Origin: Yersinia aleksiciae
Lineage (GTDB): Bacteria; Pseudomonadota; Gammaproteobacteria; Enterobacterales; Enterobacteriaceae
Assembly: GCF_001047675.1 (NCBI RefSeq)
Contig: NZ_CP011975.1
Span: forward strand, 3,936,308 to 4,000,307
Direction: 5' to 3'
DNA: 64,000 bases
Part shown: piece by piece, positions 1 to 8,744 of the stretch
Numbering within the stretch: the stretch's first letter is position 1
How the letters are laid out: each line of letters opens with the position of its first letter
The notes under the pieces: model-generated
What the model saw: the letters and a program-made list of their open reading frames with translations, nothing else
The model's database searches: none
Told to the model about the DNA's origin: nothing
Translations under genes and position numbers: made by a program

Positions 1-1
1 G

Positions 2-511
2 GGTTTATGCTGGATTCTGATGCCAGAAACCCTGGGGGGGCTGTGGAAACAGCGTCTGCGCTGGGCGCAGGGCGGGGCCGAAGTCTTCCTGAAAAATATG
101 TTCAAGCTGTGGCGTTGGCGTAATCGCCGGATGTGGCTGCTGTTCCTTGAGTATTCGCTCTCTATCACGTGGGCGTTTACTTACCTGTTCAGCATCATTT
201 TATTCCTGCTGGGTTTGGTGATTACCCTGCCACCGGGAATTCATGTGCAAACGGTGTTCCCGCCAGCCTTTACCGGGATGGTATTGGCTCTAACCTGTCT
301 GATGCAGTTTGCAATCAGTCTGGTAATTGAACGGCGCTATGAGCCTAAACTGGGTCATTCTTTGTTCTGGATTATCTGGTATCCGATGGTCTACTGGATG
401 CTCAGTTTGTTTACCACGGTGGTTGCGTTCCCCAAAGTCATGCTCAACACCAAGCGTAAACGTGCGCGTTGGGTGAGCCCAGATCGCGGAATAGGGAGAG
501 TTAAACCATGA
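2..511 (+). CDS. hmsR: HmsR (PgaC), C-terminal part: poly-beta-1,6-N-acetylglucosamine synthase
   Basis: Partial gene; the reading frame is open from the window edge and the N-terminal glycosyltransferase core lies outside. The visible part begins with [21 protein letters not shown], which holds the Q-x-x-R-W motif of processive family 2 glycosyltransferases, and continues with several hydrophobic segments typical of the membrane end of this inner-membrane synthase. The protein polymerises UDP-GlcNAc into the biofilm polysaccharide PNAG and works with HmsS (PgaD). The stop codon overlaps the hmsS start as ATGA. The following hmsS and the nearby phoH match the pgaCD-phoH order of E. coli, which supports the call. 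Confidence 0.93.
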   Translation, partial: GLCWILMPETLGGLWKQRLRWAQGGAEVFLKNMFKLWRWRNRRMWLLFLEYSLSITWAFTYLFSIILFLLGLVITLPPGIHVQTVFPPAFTGMVLALTCLMQFAISLVIERRYEPKLGHSLFWIIWYPMVYWMLSLFTTVVAFPKVMLNTKRKRARWVSPDRGIGRVKP

Positions 512-975
512 ATGAACCTCTGATTCATACCGAGCAGCGGGCGTTCCCCCGCTGGATCGATATCATTATTACTGCGTTGGCCTGGTTCGGTTTTATCTTC
601 CTGTTTGTGAAGGGATTTCTGGATATGATTGGTCGAGCGCCGAACATGGGGCCGATCCCGTTCCGGCTCTATATTCTCAGCGGCCTGACCACCATCGCCT
701 TGTATGCAGCAATCGCGCTATTCAATGCGGTAGTCATCATTATCTGGGCCAAATACAATCAGGTCCGTTTTCAAGTTGAACGCCGTGGTCACCGGCCACA
801 TCTGGACGATGATGAGTTGGCGAGCAGTATGGATATCTCGGGCGATATGGTGGCCCAACTGAAAGCTGGCTCCTGTCTCACGTTATACAACGATGAGCAC
901 GGGCAACTCCTTGAGGTCAAACAAGGGCTACAACTTCCCACCGTCGCTCCGGTCGTTAATTTACGCCGAGGGTAA
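508..975 (+). CDS. hmsS: HmsS (PgaD), accessory subunit of PNAG synthase
   Basis: 155 residues with two clear membrane segments (about residues 20-38 and 55-80) and a cytoplasmic C-terminal tail. PgaD-family proteins form the inner-membrane synthase complex with PgaC and are needed for stimulation by cyclic di-GMP. The start is fixed by the 4-base ATGA overlap with hmsR, so the two are translationally coupled, and an AGGGAG ribosome site lies just upstream inside hmsR. It is the last gene of the hms operon; an imperfect hairpin follows the stop. Function is assigned from position and topology more than from motifs, because the family is divergent. Confidence 0.9.
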   Translation: MNEPLIHTEQRAFPRWIDIIITALAWFGFIFLFVKGFLDMIGRAPNMGPIPFRLYILSGLTTIALYAAIALFNAVVIIIWAKYNQVRFQVERRGHRPHLDDDELASSMDISGDMVAQLKAGSCLTLYNDEHGQLLEVKQGLQLPTVAPVVNLRRG

Positions 976-988
976 TGGACGATAATAT

Positions 989-1038
989 CTGGATACTTGA
1001 GGGTCAGTTGCTATCAGGCGCTTATCTCGGGTATCCAG
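989..1038 (+). terminator. Imperfect hairpin after hmsS
   Basis: Thirteen-base arms (989-1001 and 1026-1038) pair with two G-U wobbles around a 24-base loop, 14 bases after the hmsS stop. There is no U-tract after it, so it may be an mRNA-end stabiliser or a factor-dependent stop, not a strong intrinsic terminator. Confidence 0.35.
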
Positions 1039-1214
1039 AGACACCTACTGTGATTTTAGCTCTGCTTCTGAGATAGATACCGCAAAACACCACTTTCTTT
1101 TATTACCCCTCCTTATATATTGTTATGATCTGGCTAAATTATAGCGTGAAGTAGTAATCGAATTTTGTCATAACAGGTATTCCTCTGGCAGTTGAATTAA
1201 AAAGGGAGCACACA

Positions 1215-1922
1215 ATGAAGCAAAACCATTTCGGACAAACTATCGGAGCAGAATTATCGGATTGGCAAGTAGCACAACTTCCGCAGCGGGAAATTTTGCC
1301 GGGCCATTTTTGCTATCTTGCCCCAGTCAATGCAGATAAACATGAGGCATGCTTATATCAGGCGTATCACATGGTCAAAGATGCACATGACTGGACCTAT
1401 TTTTATTGTGAGCGGCCGGAGAATGAAGTCGATTTTCATCACTATTTGCAAACATTAATCAATACCGAAGAGGCTTTCCACTATACGGTGGTTGATGCCC
1501 AAATGGGTTTGGCATTAGGCACTGTTGGTTTACAGCGAATTGATGAAAAAAATGGTGTTATCGAGATAGGTTCTGTTAATTGGTCACCGCGATTAAAGCG
1601 TAACTCGGCAGGCACTGAGGCAATATATTTACTCTTGCACTACGTCTTTGACAAATTAGGTTATCGTCGCTGTGAGTGGAAATGTGATTCATTGAATGAG
1701 CCGTCAAACTCTGCTGCATCTCGCTTTGGTTTCCAATTCGAAGGGCAATTCCGTCAGGCTATCGTGACCAAAGGGCGCAATAGAGATACCAATTGGTATT
1801 CAATAACTGACCGTGAGTGGCCATTAATTAAGCAGGCATTTAATGATTGGCTCGCTATGGAAAACTTTGATAGTCAGGGTAAGCAAAAAGTGCGTTTACA
1901 GGATCTAAGATTCAGCCGCTAG
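1215..1922 (+). CDS. GNAT family N-acetyltransferase (RimJ/RimL-like)
   Basis: 235 residues. The middle (about residues 85-180) reads as a GNAT fold: a YTVVD strand, then ALGTVGLQRID, the strand EIGSVNWSP, the helix after RNSAGTEAIYLLLHYVFDKLGYRRCEWKCDSLNEPSNSAASRFGF-type pattern with the C-terminal RFGF beta turn, as in RimJ/RimL ribosomal-protein and antibiotic acetyltransferases. The substrate cannot be told. The start is supported by an AAAGGGAG ribosome site 8 bases upstream. It stands alone between hmsS and phoH, which are neighbours in E. coli, so it looks like an insertion into a conserved junction. It has its own 240-base upstream region and was probably transcribed separately. Confidence 0.85.
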   Translation: MKQNHFGQTIGAELSDWQVAQLPQREILPGHFCYLAPVNADKHEACLYQAYHMVKDAHDWTYFYCERPENEVDFHHYLQTLINTEEAFHYTVVDAQMGLALGTVGLQRIDEKNGVIEIGSVNWSPRLKRNSAGTEAIYLLLHYVFDKLGYRRCEWKCDSLNEPSNSAASRFGFQFEGQFRQAIVTKGRNRDTNWYSITDREWPLIKQAFNDWLAMENFDSQGKQKVRLQDLRFSR

Positions 1923-1980
1923 CGAGAGTCAGGTTAATTATATTGAATATTATCCCTTTGTATTAACTATTGATGACAAC

Positions 1981-2025
1981 ATTTCGCCTTTGCTTAACGC
2001 AGAGATAAAAAGGTAAGGGCGAAAT
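1981..2025 (+). terminator. Inverted repeat after the GNAT gene
   Basis: ATTTCGCC at 1981-1988 pairs with GGCGAAAT at 2018-2025 around a 29-base loop, about 60 bases downstream of the GNAT stop codon. It could end the GNAT transcript, but no U-tract is seen. Confidence 0.3.
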
Positions 2026-2158
2026 AATGACGCGAGATTAATGCTAGGTGAAAAGCGGGGCTAAATAGTATAGCGCGATATAAAAAATGATTAGAGTAAA
2101 AAATGAACAAATAAAATTTTATATATATTTTTCCATTTTAATATCGCGAAAGTTAAGA

Positions 2159-2176
2159 GTGTCATTATACTGTAAT
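2159..2176 (+). promoter_or_regulatory. Predicted Pho box (PhoB site)
   Basis: GTGTCATTATACTGTAAT: two 7-base repeats (GTGTCAT and CTGTAAT) separated by four A/T bases, close to the PhoB consensus CTGTCAT-AtAa-CTGTCAT. E. coli phoH is a known PhoB-regulon gene, so a site here is expected. A -10-like GGTATTTT lies at about 2185-2192, placing a start near 2198. Confidence 0.65.
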
Positions 2177-2588
2177 CATCTGGCGGTATTTTTCACACGG
2201 TGCATAGCTTAGGCTGTTGTTTATCACTGCGGGGATCGCTAATGGTAGAGTCCATGATTGGGCTGTTAAGACAAGACCAAAGTTTTACACTAGCGACTCG
2301 TTGTTACGAGGGCTCTCCCTCCGACTCTCAATTTCCAGCAGTACTGTCAGTTTCTACCCTTGATCAATTATCTCCAATATTGTTGTTCCCACTATTTATC
2401 TCTGGTAATACCCGCCCTTGCGATACTGTTTTCACTCGAGCTATTAGGCAGCTTAAGTGTTTACCTTATTCGCATTTTTCATTGGCTATTATTGGCTGCG
2501 AAGGAAGCCAAAACCTCATCCGTATGTGAAACATAATCGCGCAGGCAACTTCTGCTGCGGTAGGTGAAACAAACTGTAAGGTGCCACT
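2177..2588 (+). promoter_or_regulatory. Long leader between Pho box and phoH
   Basis: About 410 bases without a convincing gene separate the Pho box from the phoH start codon. A GTG-initiated frame of 109 codons (2200-2529) begins almost at the predicted transcript start but has no ribosome site, no recognisable domain and Cys/Ser/Leu-rich composition, so I do not call it a gene. The segment contains a short perfect hairpin (GAGGG-CTCT-CCCTC, near 2308-2321). It may be an untranslated leader or hold a second promoter closer to phoH. Confidence 0.4.
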
Positions 2589-3377
2589 ATGGGAAGACAG
2601 AAAGCAGTGATCAAAGCTCGTCGTGAAGCGAAACGTGTCATTAGACGTGATTCACGTAGTCATCGTCAGCGTGAGGAAGAAAACGTGACATCGTTAGTGC
2701 AAATGGGCGGTGTTGAATCAATAGGTATGGCACGGGATAGCCGTGATACCTCCGTTATTCAGGCGCGTACGGAAGCTCAAGGTCATTACTTATCAGCCAT
2801 AGACAGTAAACTGCTCATCTTCGCCACCGGCGAAGCGGGGTGTGGTAAAACCTTTATCAGCGCGGCCAAAGCCGCTGAAGCACTCATTCACAAAGAAGTT
2901 GATCGGATCATTGTGACGCGGCCTGTGCTACAGGCAGATGAAGATCTGGGGTTCCTGCCCGGTGATATCTCGGAGAAATTCGCGCCTTACTTCCGCCCGG
3001 TGTATGACATCCTACTGCGCCGACTTGGCTCCTCTTTCATGCAATATTGTCTGCGTCCGGAAATTGGCAAAGTGGAAATTGCGCCATTCGCGTATATGCG
3101 TGGGCGTACCTTTGAAAATGCGGTGGTGATCCTCGATGAGGCACAAAACGTGACCGCCAGCCAAATGAAGATGTTTCTGACCCGTCTCGGTGAAAATGTC
3201 ACGGTTATCGTTAATGGCGATATCACCCAATGCGACCTTCCGCGTGGCGTGAAATCAGGTCTTAGTGACGCGCTGGAGCGTTTCGCTGAGGATGAAATGA
3301 TTGGCATCATCCGCTTTGACAAACAGGACTGTGTCCGCTCAGCGCTATGCCAACACACGTTGAATGCCTATTCATAA
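2589..3377 (+). CDS. phoH: PhoH, phosphate-starvation-inducible ATP-binding protein
   Basis: 262 residues. Residues 1-60 are a basic Arg/Lys-rich tail, followed by a P-loop ATPase domain: Walker A GEAGCGKT (about residues 83-90), then ITVTRPV-like IIVTRPVLQADEDLGFLPGD, Walker B VVILDEAQN and the VNGDITQCDLPRG motif typical of PhoH. The family couples ATP hydrolysis to RNA handling; its precise role in enterobacteria is not settled. The ATG is fixed by an in-frame TAA 9 bases upstream. The length equals the E. coli core from MGRQKAV onward; longer versions annotated in E. coli carry an N-terminal extension that is not possible here. A Pho box lies 413 bases upstream and a strong terminator follows. 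Confidence 0.93.
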   Translation: MGRQKAVIKARREAKRVIRRDSRSHRQREEENVTSLVQMGGVESIGMARDSRDTSVIQARTEAQGHYLSAIDSKLLIFATGEAGCGKTFISAAKAAEALIHKEVDRIIVTRPVLQADEDLGFLPGDISEKFAPYFRPVYDILLRRLGSSFMQYCLRPEIGKVEIAPFAYMRGRTFENAVVILDEAQNVTASQMKMFLTRLGENVTVIVNGDITQCDLPRGVKSGLSDALERFAEDEMIGIIRFDKQDCVRSALCQHTLNAYS

Positions 3378-3404
3378 CGCCAAGTTTTGAATAGATGACC
3401 CGAT

Positions 3405-3443
3405 AAAAAAGGGCAAGCGCGCGAAACGCTTGCCCTTTGCTTT
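3405..3443. terminator. Bidirectional intrinsic terminator between phoH and chaA
   Basis: Perfect 9-base stem GGGCAAGCG (3411-3419) and CGCTTGCCC (3427-3435) with a 7-base loop; A6 precedes it and TTTGCTTT follows, so it can stop both the phoH transcript and the opposing chaA transcript. Confidence 0.9.
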
Positions 3444-3468
3444 CGCTAAAGAGGCTGAGGAATAACCG

Positions 3469-4575
3469 CTACAGCATAATGGTCATCATGTAAGCGGCAA
3501 ACAGTGCCAAATGGGCGGTGCCGTTCAACACGTTGGTTCTGCCGGTGGAGAATGAGATCTGCGACAGAATCAAGACGCTGACCATCACCACGATATGCGG
3601 CGCTTCCAGACCAAAGTTCAACTCTTGCCCGGTCAGTACCGCGATCAGCGTCACCGCCGGAACCGTCAGTGAGATGGTCGCCAGCACTGAACCGAAGAAC
3701 AGATTCATGGCGCGCTGTACCTGATTTGCCAGCACCGCTTTTAAGGCACCCAAGCCTTCTGGGGAGAGGATCAACAGGGCGATCAGGAAGCCGGTAAATT
3801 TGGCCGGTGCATTTAATTCAGTCAGCAATGCTTCCAATGGGTTAGCATCAAATTTAGTCACTGCAATCACTGCGACCAGATGAACTAATAGCCAACATGT
3901 GTGCCACAGGCTGCTGTGAGACGACGGCTTACCGTGAGGGTCGCTGGGGTCATCACCTTCATCTTCGTGTGCATAGACAAACAAACTTTGGTGCGTTTTG
4001 GTTTGGATCAGCAGGAAAACGCCATACATCGCCGCCGAAATCGCCGCAACAACCAATGACTGTGCCACGCTAAAATTGCCGCCGGGCAGGGTGCTGGGTA
4101 GTACCAACACAATGATTGCCAGCGGGAATATGGCCATCAGATATTGTTTGATACCGACCAAATTAACGTGTTGGGTCGCAAATTTACGGCCACCCAATAG
4201 CAATGACACCCCCACCAATCCGCCGATGACAATCATGATGATGGAGTAGAGTGTATCGCGCATCAACGCGGGGGCGGCATCGCCGGTTGCCATCATTGCC
4301 GAGATCAGGCTGACCTCAAGCACCACCACCGACAGACTGAGGATAAGAGAGCCATAAGGTTCGCCCAAACGGTGTGCTAGCACGTCGGCATGGCGTACCA
4401 CGCTGAAAGCACTGCTTAGAATCCCCACCAAGGCAATCAGGTTGATAATGATGATAGCGGCGAAATTGCTGGTGTTACCCCAGAGATTCAGTATAACCAG
4501 CGCAATAATGGGCAGGATAAGGGAGTATTCGTGATGGCGTGATTTAGATCGGCCAGGATCATTTTGCGACTTCAT
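3469..4575 (-). CDS. chaA: ChaA, Ca2+(Na+,K+)/H+ antiporter
   Basis: 368 residues, about eleven membrane segments, close to the E. coli length. Both halves carry the cation/proton exchanger (CaCA family) signature: GEPYGSLILSLSVVVLEVSLI in the N half and PEGLGALKAVLANQVQRAMNLFFGS in the C half, each with the acidic residue of an alpha repeat. A charged cytoplasmic loop (HEDEGDDPSDPHGK) separates the halves. The protein exports Ca2+, Na+ or K+ in exchange for protons across the inner membrane, mainly at high pH or salt. The ribosome site AGGAG lies 11 bases before the ATG. It is a single gene; the upstream neighbour on the same strand ends 219 bases away. Confidence 0.93.
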   Translation of the reverse strand: MKSQNDPGRSKSRHHEYSLILPIIALVILNLWGNTSNFAAIIIINLIALVGILSSAFSVVRHADVLAHRLGEPYGSLILSLSVVVLEVSLISAMMATGDAAPALMRDTLYSIIMIVIGGLVGVSLLLGGRKFATQHVNLVGIKQYLMAIFPLAIIVLVLPSTLPGGNFSVAQSLVVAAISAAMYGVFLLIQTKTHQSLFVYAHEDEGDDPSDPHGKPSSHSSLWHTCWLLVHLVAVIAVTKFDANPLEALLTELNAPAKFTGFLIALLILSPEGLGALKAVLANQVQRAMNLFFGSVLATISLTVPAVTLIAVLTGQELNFGLEAPHIVVMVSVLILSQISFSTGRTNVLNGTAHLALFAAYMMTIML

Positions 4576-4794
4576 TTTGAGAACGCTCCTAATAACTTTA
4601 CTGCATTAAACGGGCATTACAGCCATTTAACGATAATTAAGCGCCATATTGCAGGCTAAGTAGCCTTAAGACTAACAAATAACAGGGAATTGTCGCAGAA
4701 AATTCACAAGGTTTTAACTGGGGATCGTAAAAAATGGCAAGAAAAATGGACATAACAAGTTGATGTCCATTGATTTCATAGGGATTAATGGTGG

Positions 4795-5631
4795 CTAGTC
4801 GTCAATGTTGTCCATAACTTCATGGCGCTTGTGATGATAGTCCTCTTCATTCAGCCCTTCGCGCCAATATGGGATGGCATAAAGCTGTTGGCGATCACCG
4901 CCTTTCTCGCGGCGCAAAAAACGGCGCAATTGCACCACCAGACTGTCTTCGCCGGCGATCCAGAAGGTCGACTCTTCCATCGATAGATTCAGGGCGCAGA
5001 ATTGGCTGATCATATCCATGGTTTTATCGGTCCCCCCAATCACCCAACTGAGCTCAACACCGGCAGGCTTAATCAGGTCCAAGACATCTTGTGGCGTATC
5101 CACACGAATAATGGCATGGCCTTCAGCATCAGCAGGCAGGGACTCCAGCAGTGCGGCAATAGCAGGGAGCGAAGAGGGGTCGCCCACCAGATAACGGTAT
5201 GTTGCCGCAGGTAACAGAGTTTCAGGCCCCCCAGGATTGGTGATCCCTAACCAGTCACCCAACTTGGCATTGCGGGCAAAATTCACCGCTGGGCCACTGT
5301 GGTCATGAATAGCGAACTCAATGTCTATCTCACATAACTCTGGGCGAATAGCCCGAACAGAGTAGGTTCGTACTATCGGACGCACTTCCGCCGCAGGCCA
5401 CACCGGGCCTTTCTCGCCCAGGACCGGCAGTTCCGGCTGCGTTTGACCCGCTAAAGGCAAAAATACCTTTAAATGCGCGCCACCGCACTGTGGTGGGTAA
5501 TTGTGTAACGAGGGGCTTTCAAAGGTGATGCGGCGCAGATGGGGTGAGATATCCACCACCTTTTTCACTTGCACCAAACGGGGTGGGGTTGGGCGATATT
5601 TGGGCTTTGCTGCGGTAGATGCTGTGCTCAC
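4795..5631 (-). CDS. Siderophore-interacting protein (NADPH-dependent ferric-chelate reductase, ViuB/YqjH type)
   Basis: 278 residues. Residues 15-140 form the FAD-binding domain with the flavin-phosphate motif RTYSVR (about residue 91) and the DHSGPAVNFARNAKLGDWLGITNPGG stretch typical of the SIP family; the C-terminal half is a siderophore-interacting/NAD(P)-binding domain (VGDPSSLPAIAALLESLP and WIAGEDSLVVQLRRFLRREKG). Such cytoplasmic enzymes reduce Fe(III)-siderophore and release Fe(II). No siderophore synthesis or transport genes lie nearby, so the natural chelate cannot be named. Its upstream region holds a Fur-like site, which fits iron control. Confidence 0.88.
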   Translation of the reverse strand: MSTASTAAKPKYRPTPPRLVQVKKVVDISPHLRRITFESPSLHNYPPQCGGAHLKVFLPLAGQTQPELPVLGEKGPVWPAAEVRPIVRTYSVRAIRPELCEIDIEFAIHDHSGPAVNFARNAKLGDWLGITNPGGPETLLPAATYRYLVGDPSSLPAIAALLESLPADAEGHAIIRVDTPQDVLDLIKPAGVELSWVIGGTDKTMDMISQFCALNLSMEESTFWIAGEDSLVVQLRRFLRREKGGDRQQLYAIPYWREGLNEEDYHHKRHEVMDNIDD

Positions 5632-5728
5632 AGGTTATCCTTCTTAATAATAGTATGGCGTTTTATTCTTGATCATCAGCCAGTGGAGGACGTGGCTTAG
5701 AGAGGCATAAACTATAACATCAAGCAAT

Positions 5729-5747
5729 GTTAATGATAATTATTTGT
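5729..5747. promoter_or_regulatory. Predicted Fur box
   Basis: GTTAATGATAATTATTTGT matches about 14 of 19 positions of the classic GATAATGATAATCATTATC. It lies 98 bases upstream of the siderophore-interacting protein gene and 157 bases upstream of the divergent cbl gene. Confidence 0.6.
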
Positions 5748-5903
5748 ATTGATGGAAAGTGCGTTTTTGCAGAATAGATTTCCCATATAAATGGTTTTGC
5801 TTAGTGTTAAAACGCATAAGAAACATTTTTTTCATATTTGCGAACTGCTCTGTTCCGCCGTATCACTATTTCCATCCTAAGAAATGATGTGTGAGGTGAT
5901 GGT

Positions 5904-6860
5904 GTGAATTTCCAACAACTTAAAATTATTCGGGAATCAGCCCGCTGCAATTACAACCTCACTGAGGTAGCGAATACGCTATTCACCTCTCAGTCGGGTG
6001 TCAGCCGGCATATCCGCGAACTGGAAGAAGAGTTAGGGATTGAGATATATATCCGTCGCGGTAAGCGCTTATTGGGGATGACTGAGCCGGGCAAAGAGTT
6101 GCTGACGGTGGCGGAGCGCATGTTGAACGACGCCAATCAAATTCGCCGTTTGGCCGATGTATTCAGTAATAATGATAGTGGGCAGTTGCATATTGCCACC
6201 ACCCATACCCAAGCACGCTACAGTTTGCCACGGGTGATTAAAGAGTTTCGCTTGCTCTATCCGCAAGTGAAGCTGGTTATTAGTCAGGGTAATCCACAAG
6301 AGATTGCCGCTATGCTGCACTCTGGCGAAGCCGATATTGGCATTGCCACTGAGTTATTGATGAGTGATGAGTCTGTCGCGACATTTCCTTACTATCGCTG
6401 GCACCACGCGATTGTGGTACCAGAAAACCACCCGCTAACCCAAGAACCTAATATCACGCTGGAAACCTTGAGTACCTTGCCATTAATTACTTATCGTCAG
6501 GGGATTACCGGCCGATCACGACTCGATAATGCTTTTAAAAACGCAGGCTTAACACCGGATATTGCGCTTAGCGCACAAGATTCTGACGTCATTAAGACCT
6601 ATGTTGAGTTGGGCATGGGGGTGGGGATTCTGGCGGATATGTCCTACGAGGCCCATCGTGATAAGGGGCTGGTACGACTGAATGCAGAGCACCTATTTGA
6701 TGCCAATACCGTCTGGCTGGGGTTAAAACGGGGCCAGTTACAACGTAACTTTATCTGGTTCTTTATCCAGCTCTGTAACCCAACACTCTCCCTGCATGAT
6801 ATCAAAGAGAAAGTGCTGGCAGAGGCCACCGAGGAGATGGTTATTGATTATCAGATTTAG
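5904..6860 (+). CDS. cbl: Cbl, LysR-type regulator of sulfonate-sulfur use
   Basis: 318 residues. Residues 1-60 are the LysR winged helix-turn-helix (LTEVANTLFTSQSGVSRHIRELEEELGIEIYIRRGKRL) and the rest a periplasmic-binding-like sensor domain with TTHTQARYSLP and the ITGRSRLDNAF pocket shared with CysB. The wording FTSQSGVSRHIREL and the ending VIDYQI are Cbl-like; CysB has TSQPGISKQVR and a different end. In E. coli Cbl activates ssu and tau genes when sulfate is short and responds to adenosine 5'-phosphosulfate. The start is GTG behind GAGG. No sulfonate genes are in this window, so its targets lie elsewhere. Confidence 0.88.
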   Translation: MNFQQLKIIRESARCNYNLTEVANTLFTSQSGVSRHIRELEEELGIEIYIRRGKRLLGMTEPGKELLTVAERMLNDANQIRRLADVFSNNDSGQLHIATTHTQARYSLPRVIKEFRLLYPQVKLVISQGNPQEIAAMLHSGEADIGIATELLMSDESVATFPYYRWHHAIVVPENHPLTQEPNITLETLSTLPLITYRQGITGRSRLDNAFKNAGLTPDIALSAQDSDVIKTYVELGMGVGILADMSYEAHRDKGLVRLNAEHLFDANTVWLGLKRGQLQRNFIWFFIQLCNPTLSLHDIKEKVLAEATEEMVIDYQI

Positions 6861-6899
6861 CCAATAAAGGGTGCTGACTGGCAGTTTTGGCACCCAACG

Positions 6900-8681
6900 T
6901 CAGTCAAGGTCATCATTATCTGGGCTAAATCGTACCCGCACTTCAGTCCCACCTTCTTCTCGCTGACGAATATCGCACTGTCCGTTTAAGCTGGTGGCGC
7001 GATCCTGCATAATCATCAAGCCGTAATGATTAGGTCGCTCATTGGCTTGGCCAATGCCACAGCCATTATCGATGATGGACATCACAACTTCACTGCCTTC
7101 AGCCACCACCTTGACCTCGGCTTTACTGGCATGGGCGTGCTTATAGATATTGTTCAGCGCTTCACGGGCGATATTGACCAGATGAATAGCTTGATGGTCA
7201 GGCACTGCGTCAGACGCTAAGTTAAAATCGAGCGTCATTGGCACATTGGCCCGTTCGCTGAACTCATTGACCAGTGTCTGGAGCGCGGCCTGTAAGGTCG
7301 CGGCATTGAGCTTCAGGCGGAAGGTGGTCAGTAACTCACGCAGTTGGCGATAGGCGATGTTAAGCTCATCGCGCATTTGCTGTATCAATAATTTGCTGGG
7401 GTCGGGCAAATCCGGCGTCTGCATCTGCAAGCAACTCACCTGTATCTTCAGGCAAGAGAGGGATTGCGCGATGGAGTCATGCAGCTCGCGCGCAATGGAT
7501 GAGCGCTCCTCCATCAATAATAATTGCTGCTGATGCCGAGCTTGGCTCTCCAGTGCCAATGTGCTGGTTAGCTGCTCAACCAACATGTTAACTAACTGCT
7601 GTTGATCCGAATTGAGCGGTTTATCCGTGGGTAACTTTGCCAGCAATAACCCATATTGGCCGAGCTTATCACTCAGGCTCCAACTCAGTGATTCCCTTTG
7701 TGTCGCCTGACTGACACCGCTGAATGCGCTGCTGATGGTGAGCTGAGTGGGACGATTTTGCGGCGGTAAATATTCACCATCCATATTATCCGTGAGGTGA
7801 GTGCGATAAAGGTGATTGCCGTACAAACAAATCTGCACATTTTCCAGCGGCGTCAGTGCTTGCAATTGATCAATCACCGGGACGAGCCGTTCACTCAGGG
7901 GCTGATGGGTATGTAGCTGGCGACTGCTGTGGTAAAGAAAGGCCAATACTTGGTTTTTCTGTTGTAAATCAGTGGTTTTTTGCGCAACTCGTTGTTCGAG
8001 ATCACTGTAGATTAGCGACAATTCCTGTGACATGCGATTCAATGCCGTCCCCAGCATCCCCATCTCGTCACGTTGATTGGATAGGGTGTAGCGCTGACTA
8101 AAATCACCGCGTCCAATCGCATTCGCCATGGAGATCAATTGCAGCCATGGGCGCAATAAGCGGCGGCGCAGATAGTAGATCGTCGCTAACAACAGGCCCA
8201 GTGTCAGGATGATGAAGACCAGTTGAATCAGCGTCACCAGCAGTAGCCGCTGCTCGGTTTTATGGTCAATGGCTAATACCAGCGCATCGAGTTGATGGAC
8301 AAAATCAGCCACACTGGCCGCCACCTCGTCAGGCTGTTTGGCCTGTAGCAGTTGGGGTTTGAGCGTGTTTTGCCAGTAGCGCTCAATTTGCAGATATTGA
8401 TTGGTCAAACCTTCCCGCTTGAGGGCTTGCTGCAAATCGCTGCTGGTTTTGTCCTGCTCCAGTGCCACCAGATAGGGTAAATCGCGGTCATCCAGCGGCA
8501 CCATAGAGAGTAGTCGATAACTTTGCATACGCAGTGAACCCGCTTTATTGATGGCATGTGCATTACCCTGAATGCTTTGCGCCATCCATGACGAAATCGT
8601 CATGCCCGCCAACCCCAACATACCCAGCAGTATCATCAGTAAAGAGATCTGATTCACCAGTGGGATAAGGTAACGTTTCAT
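6900..8681 (-). CDS. narX: NarX-type nitrate/nitrite sensor histidine kinase
   Basis: 593 residues. Membrane segment 1 is about residues 12-35, then a periplasmic sensor with the P-box HAINKAGSLRMQSYRLLSMV (close to NarX, unlike NarQ's form), membrane segment 2 near residues 147-170, a HAMP linker, a central GAF-like region and a HisKA_3 transmitter: H401 in IARELHDSIAQSLSC, then ATPase motifs NIAREALNNIYKHA, DNGCGIG and HYGLMIM. The cysteine cluster found in the middle of E. coli NarX is absent. The ribosome site is GAGGAATCCC. No response regulator lies beside it, which is odd because narX is normally paired with narL. It sits 63 bases behind the cio genes on the same strand and could be co-transcribed with them. 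The signal should be nitrate/nitrite; the partner (NarP or a distant NarL) is unknown. Confidence 0.86.
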   Translation of the reverse strand: MKRYLIPLVNQISLLMILLGMLGLAGMTISSWMAQSIQGNAHAINKAGSLRMQSYRLLSMVPLDDRDLPYLVALEQDKTSSDLQQALKREGLTNQYLQIERYWQNTLKPQLLQAKQPDEVAASVADFVHQLDALVLAIDHKTEQRLLLVTLIQLVFIILTLGLLLATIYYLRRRLLRPWLQLISMANAIGRGDFSQRYTLSNQRDEMGMLGTALNRMSQELSLIYSDLEQRVAQKTTDLQQKNQVLAFLYHSSRQLHTHQPLSERLVPVIDQLQALTPLENVQICLYGNHLYRTHLTDNMDGEYLPPQNRPTQLTISSAFSGVSQATQRESLSWSLSDKLGQYGLLLAKLPTDKPLNSDQQQLVNMLVEQLTSTLALESQARHQQQLLLMEERSSIARELHDSIAQSLSCLKIQVSCLQMQTPDLPDPSKLLIQQMRDELNIAYRQLRELLTTFRLKLNAATLQAALQTLVNEFSERANVPMTLDFNLASDAVPDHQAIHLVNIAREALNNIYKHAHASKAEVKVVAEGSEVVMSIIDNGCGIGQANERPNHYGLMIMQDRATSLNGQCDIRQREEGGTEVRVRFSPDNDDLD

Positions 8682-8710
8682 AAAGTGGGATTCCTCGTCT
8701 AATTAGCCTG

Positions 8711-8733
8711 CAACCTTAACGGTTTTAAGGTTG
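8711..8733 (-). terminator. Hairpin between the DUF2474 gene and narX
   Basis: Perfect 9-base arms CAACCTTAA (8711-8719) and TTAAGGTTG (8725-8733) around a 5-base loop in the 63-base gap. It has no U-tract and may weaken read-through into narX without stopping it. Confidence 0.35.
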
Positions 8734-8744
8734 AAATGTTAGCG

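Noticed and set aside
2200..2529. 109-codon GTG frame upstream of phoH
   Set aside because: No ribosome site, no domain and unusual Cys/Ser/Leu-rich composition; more likely part of the leader.
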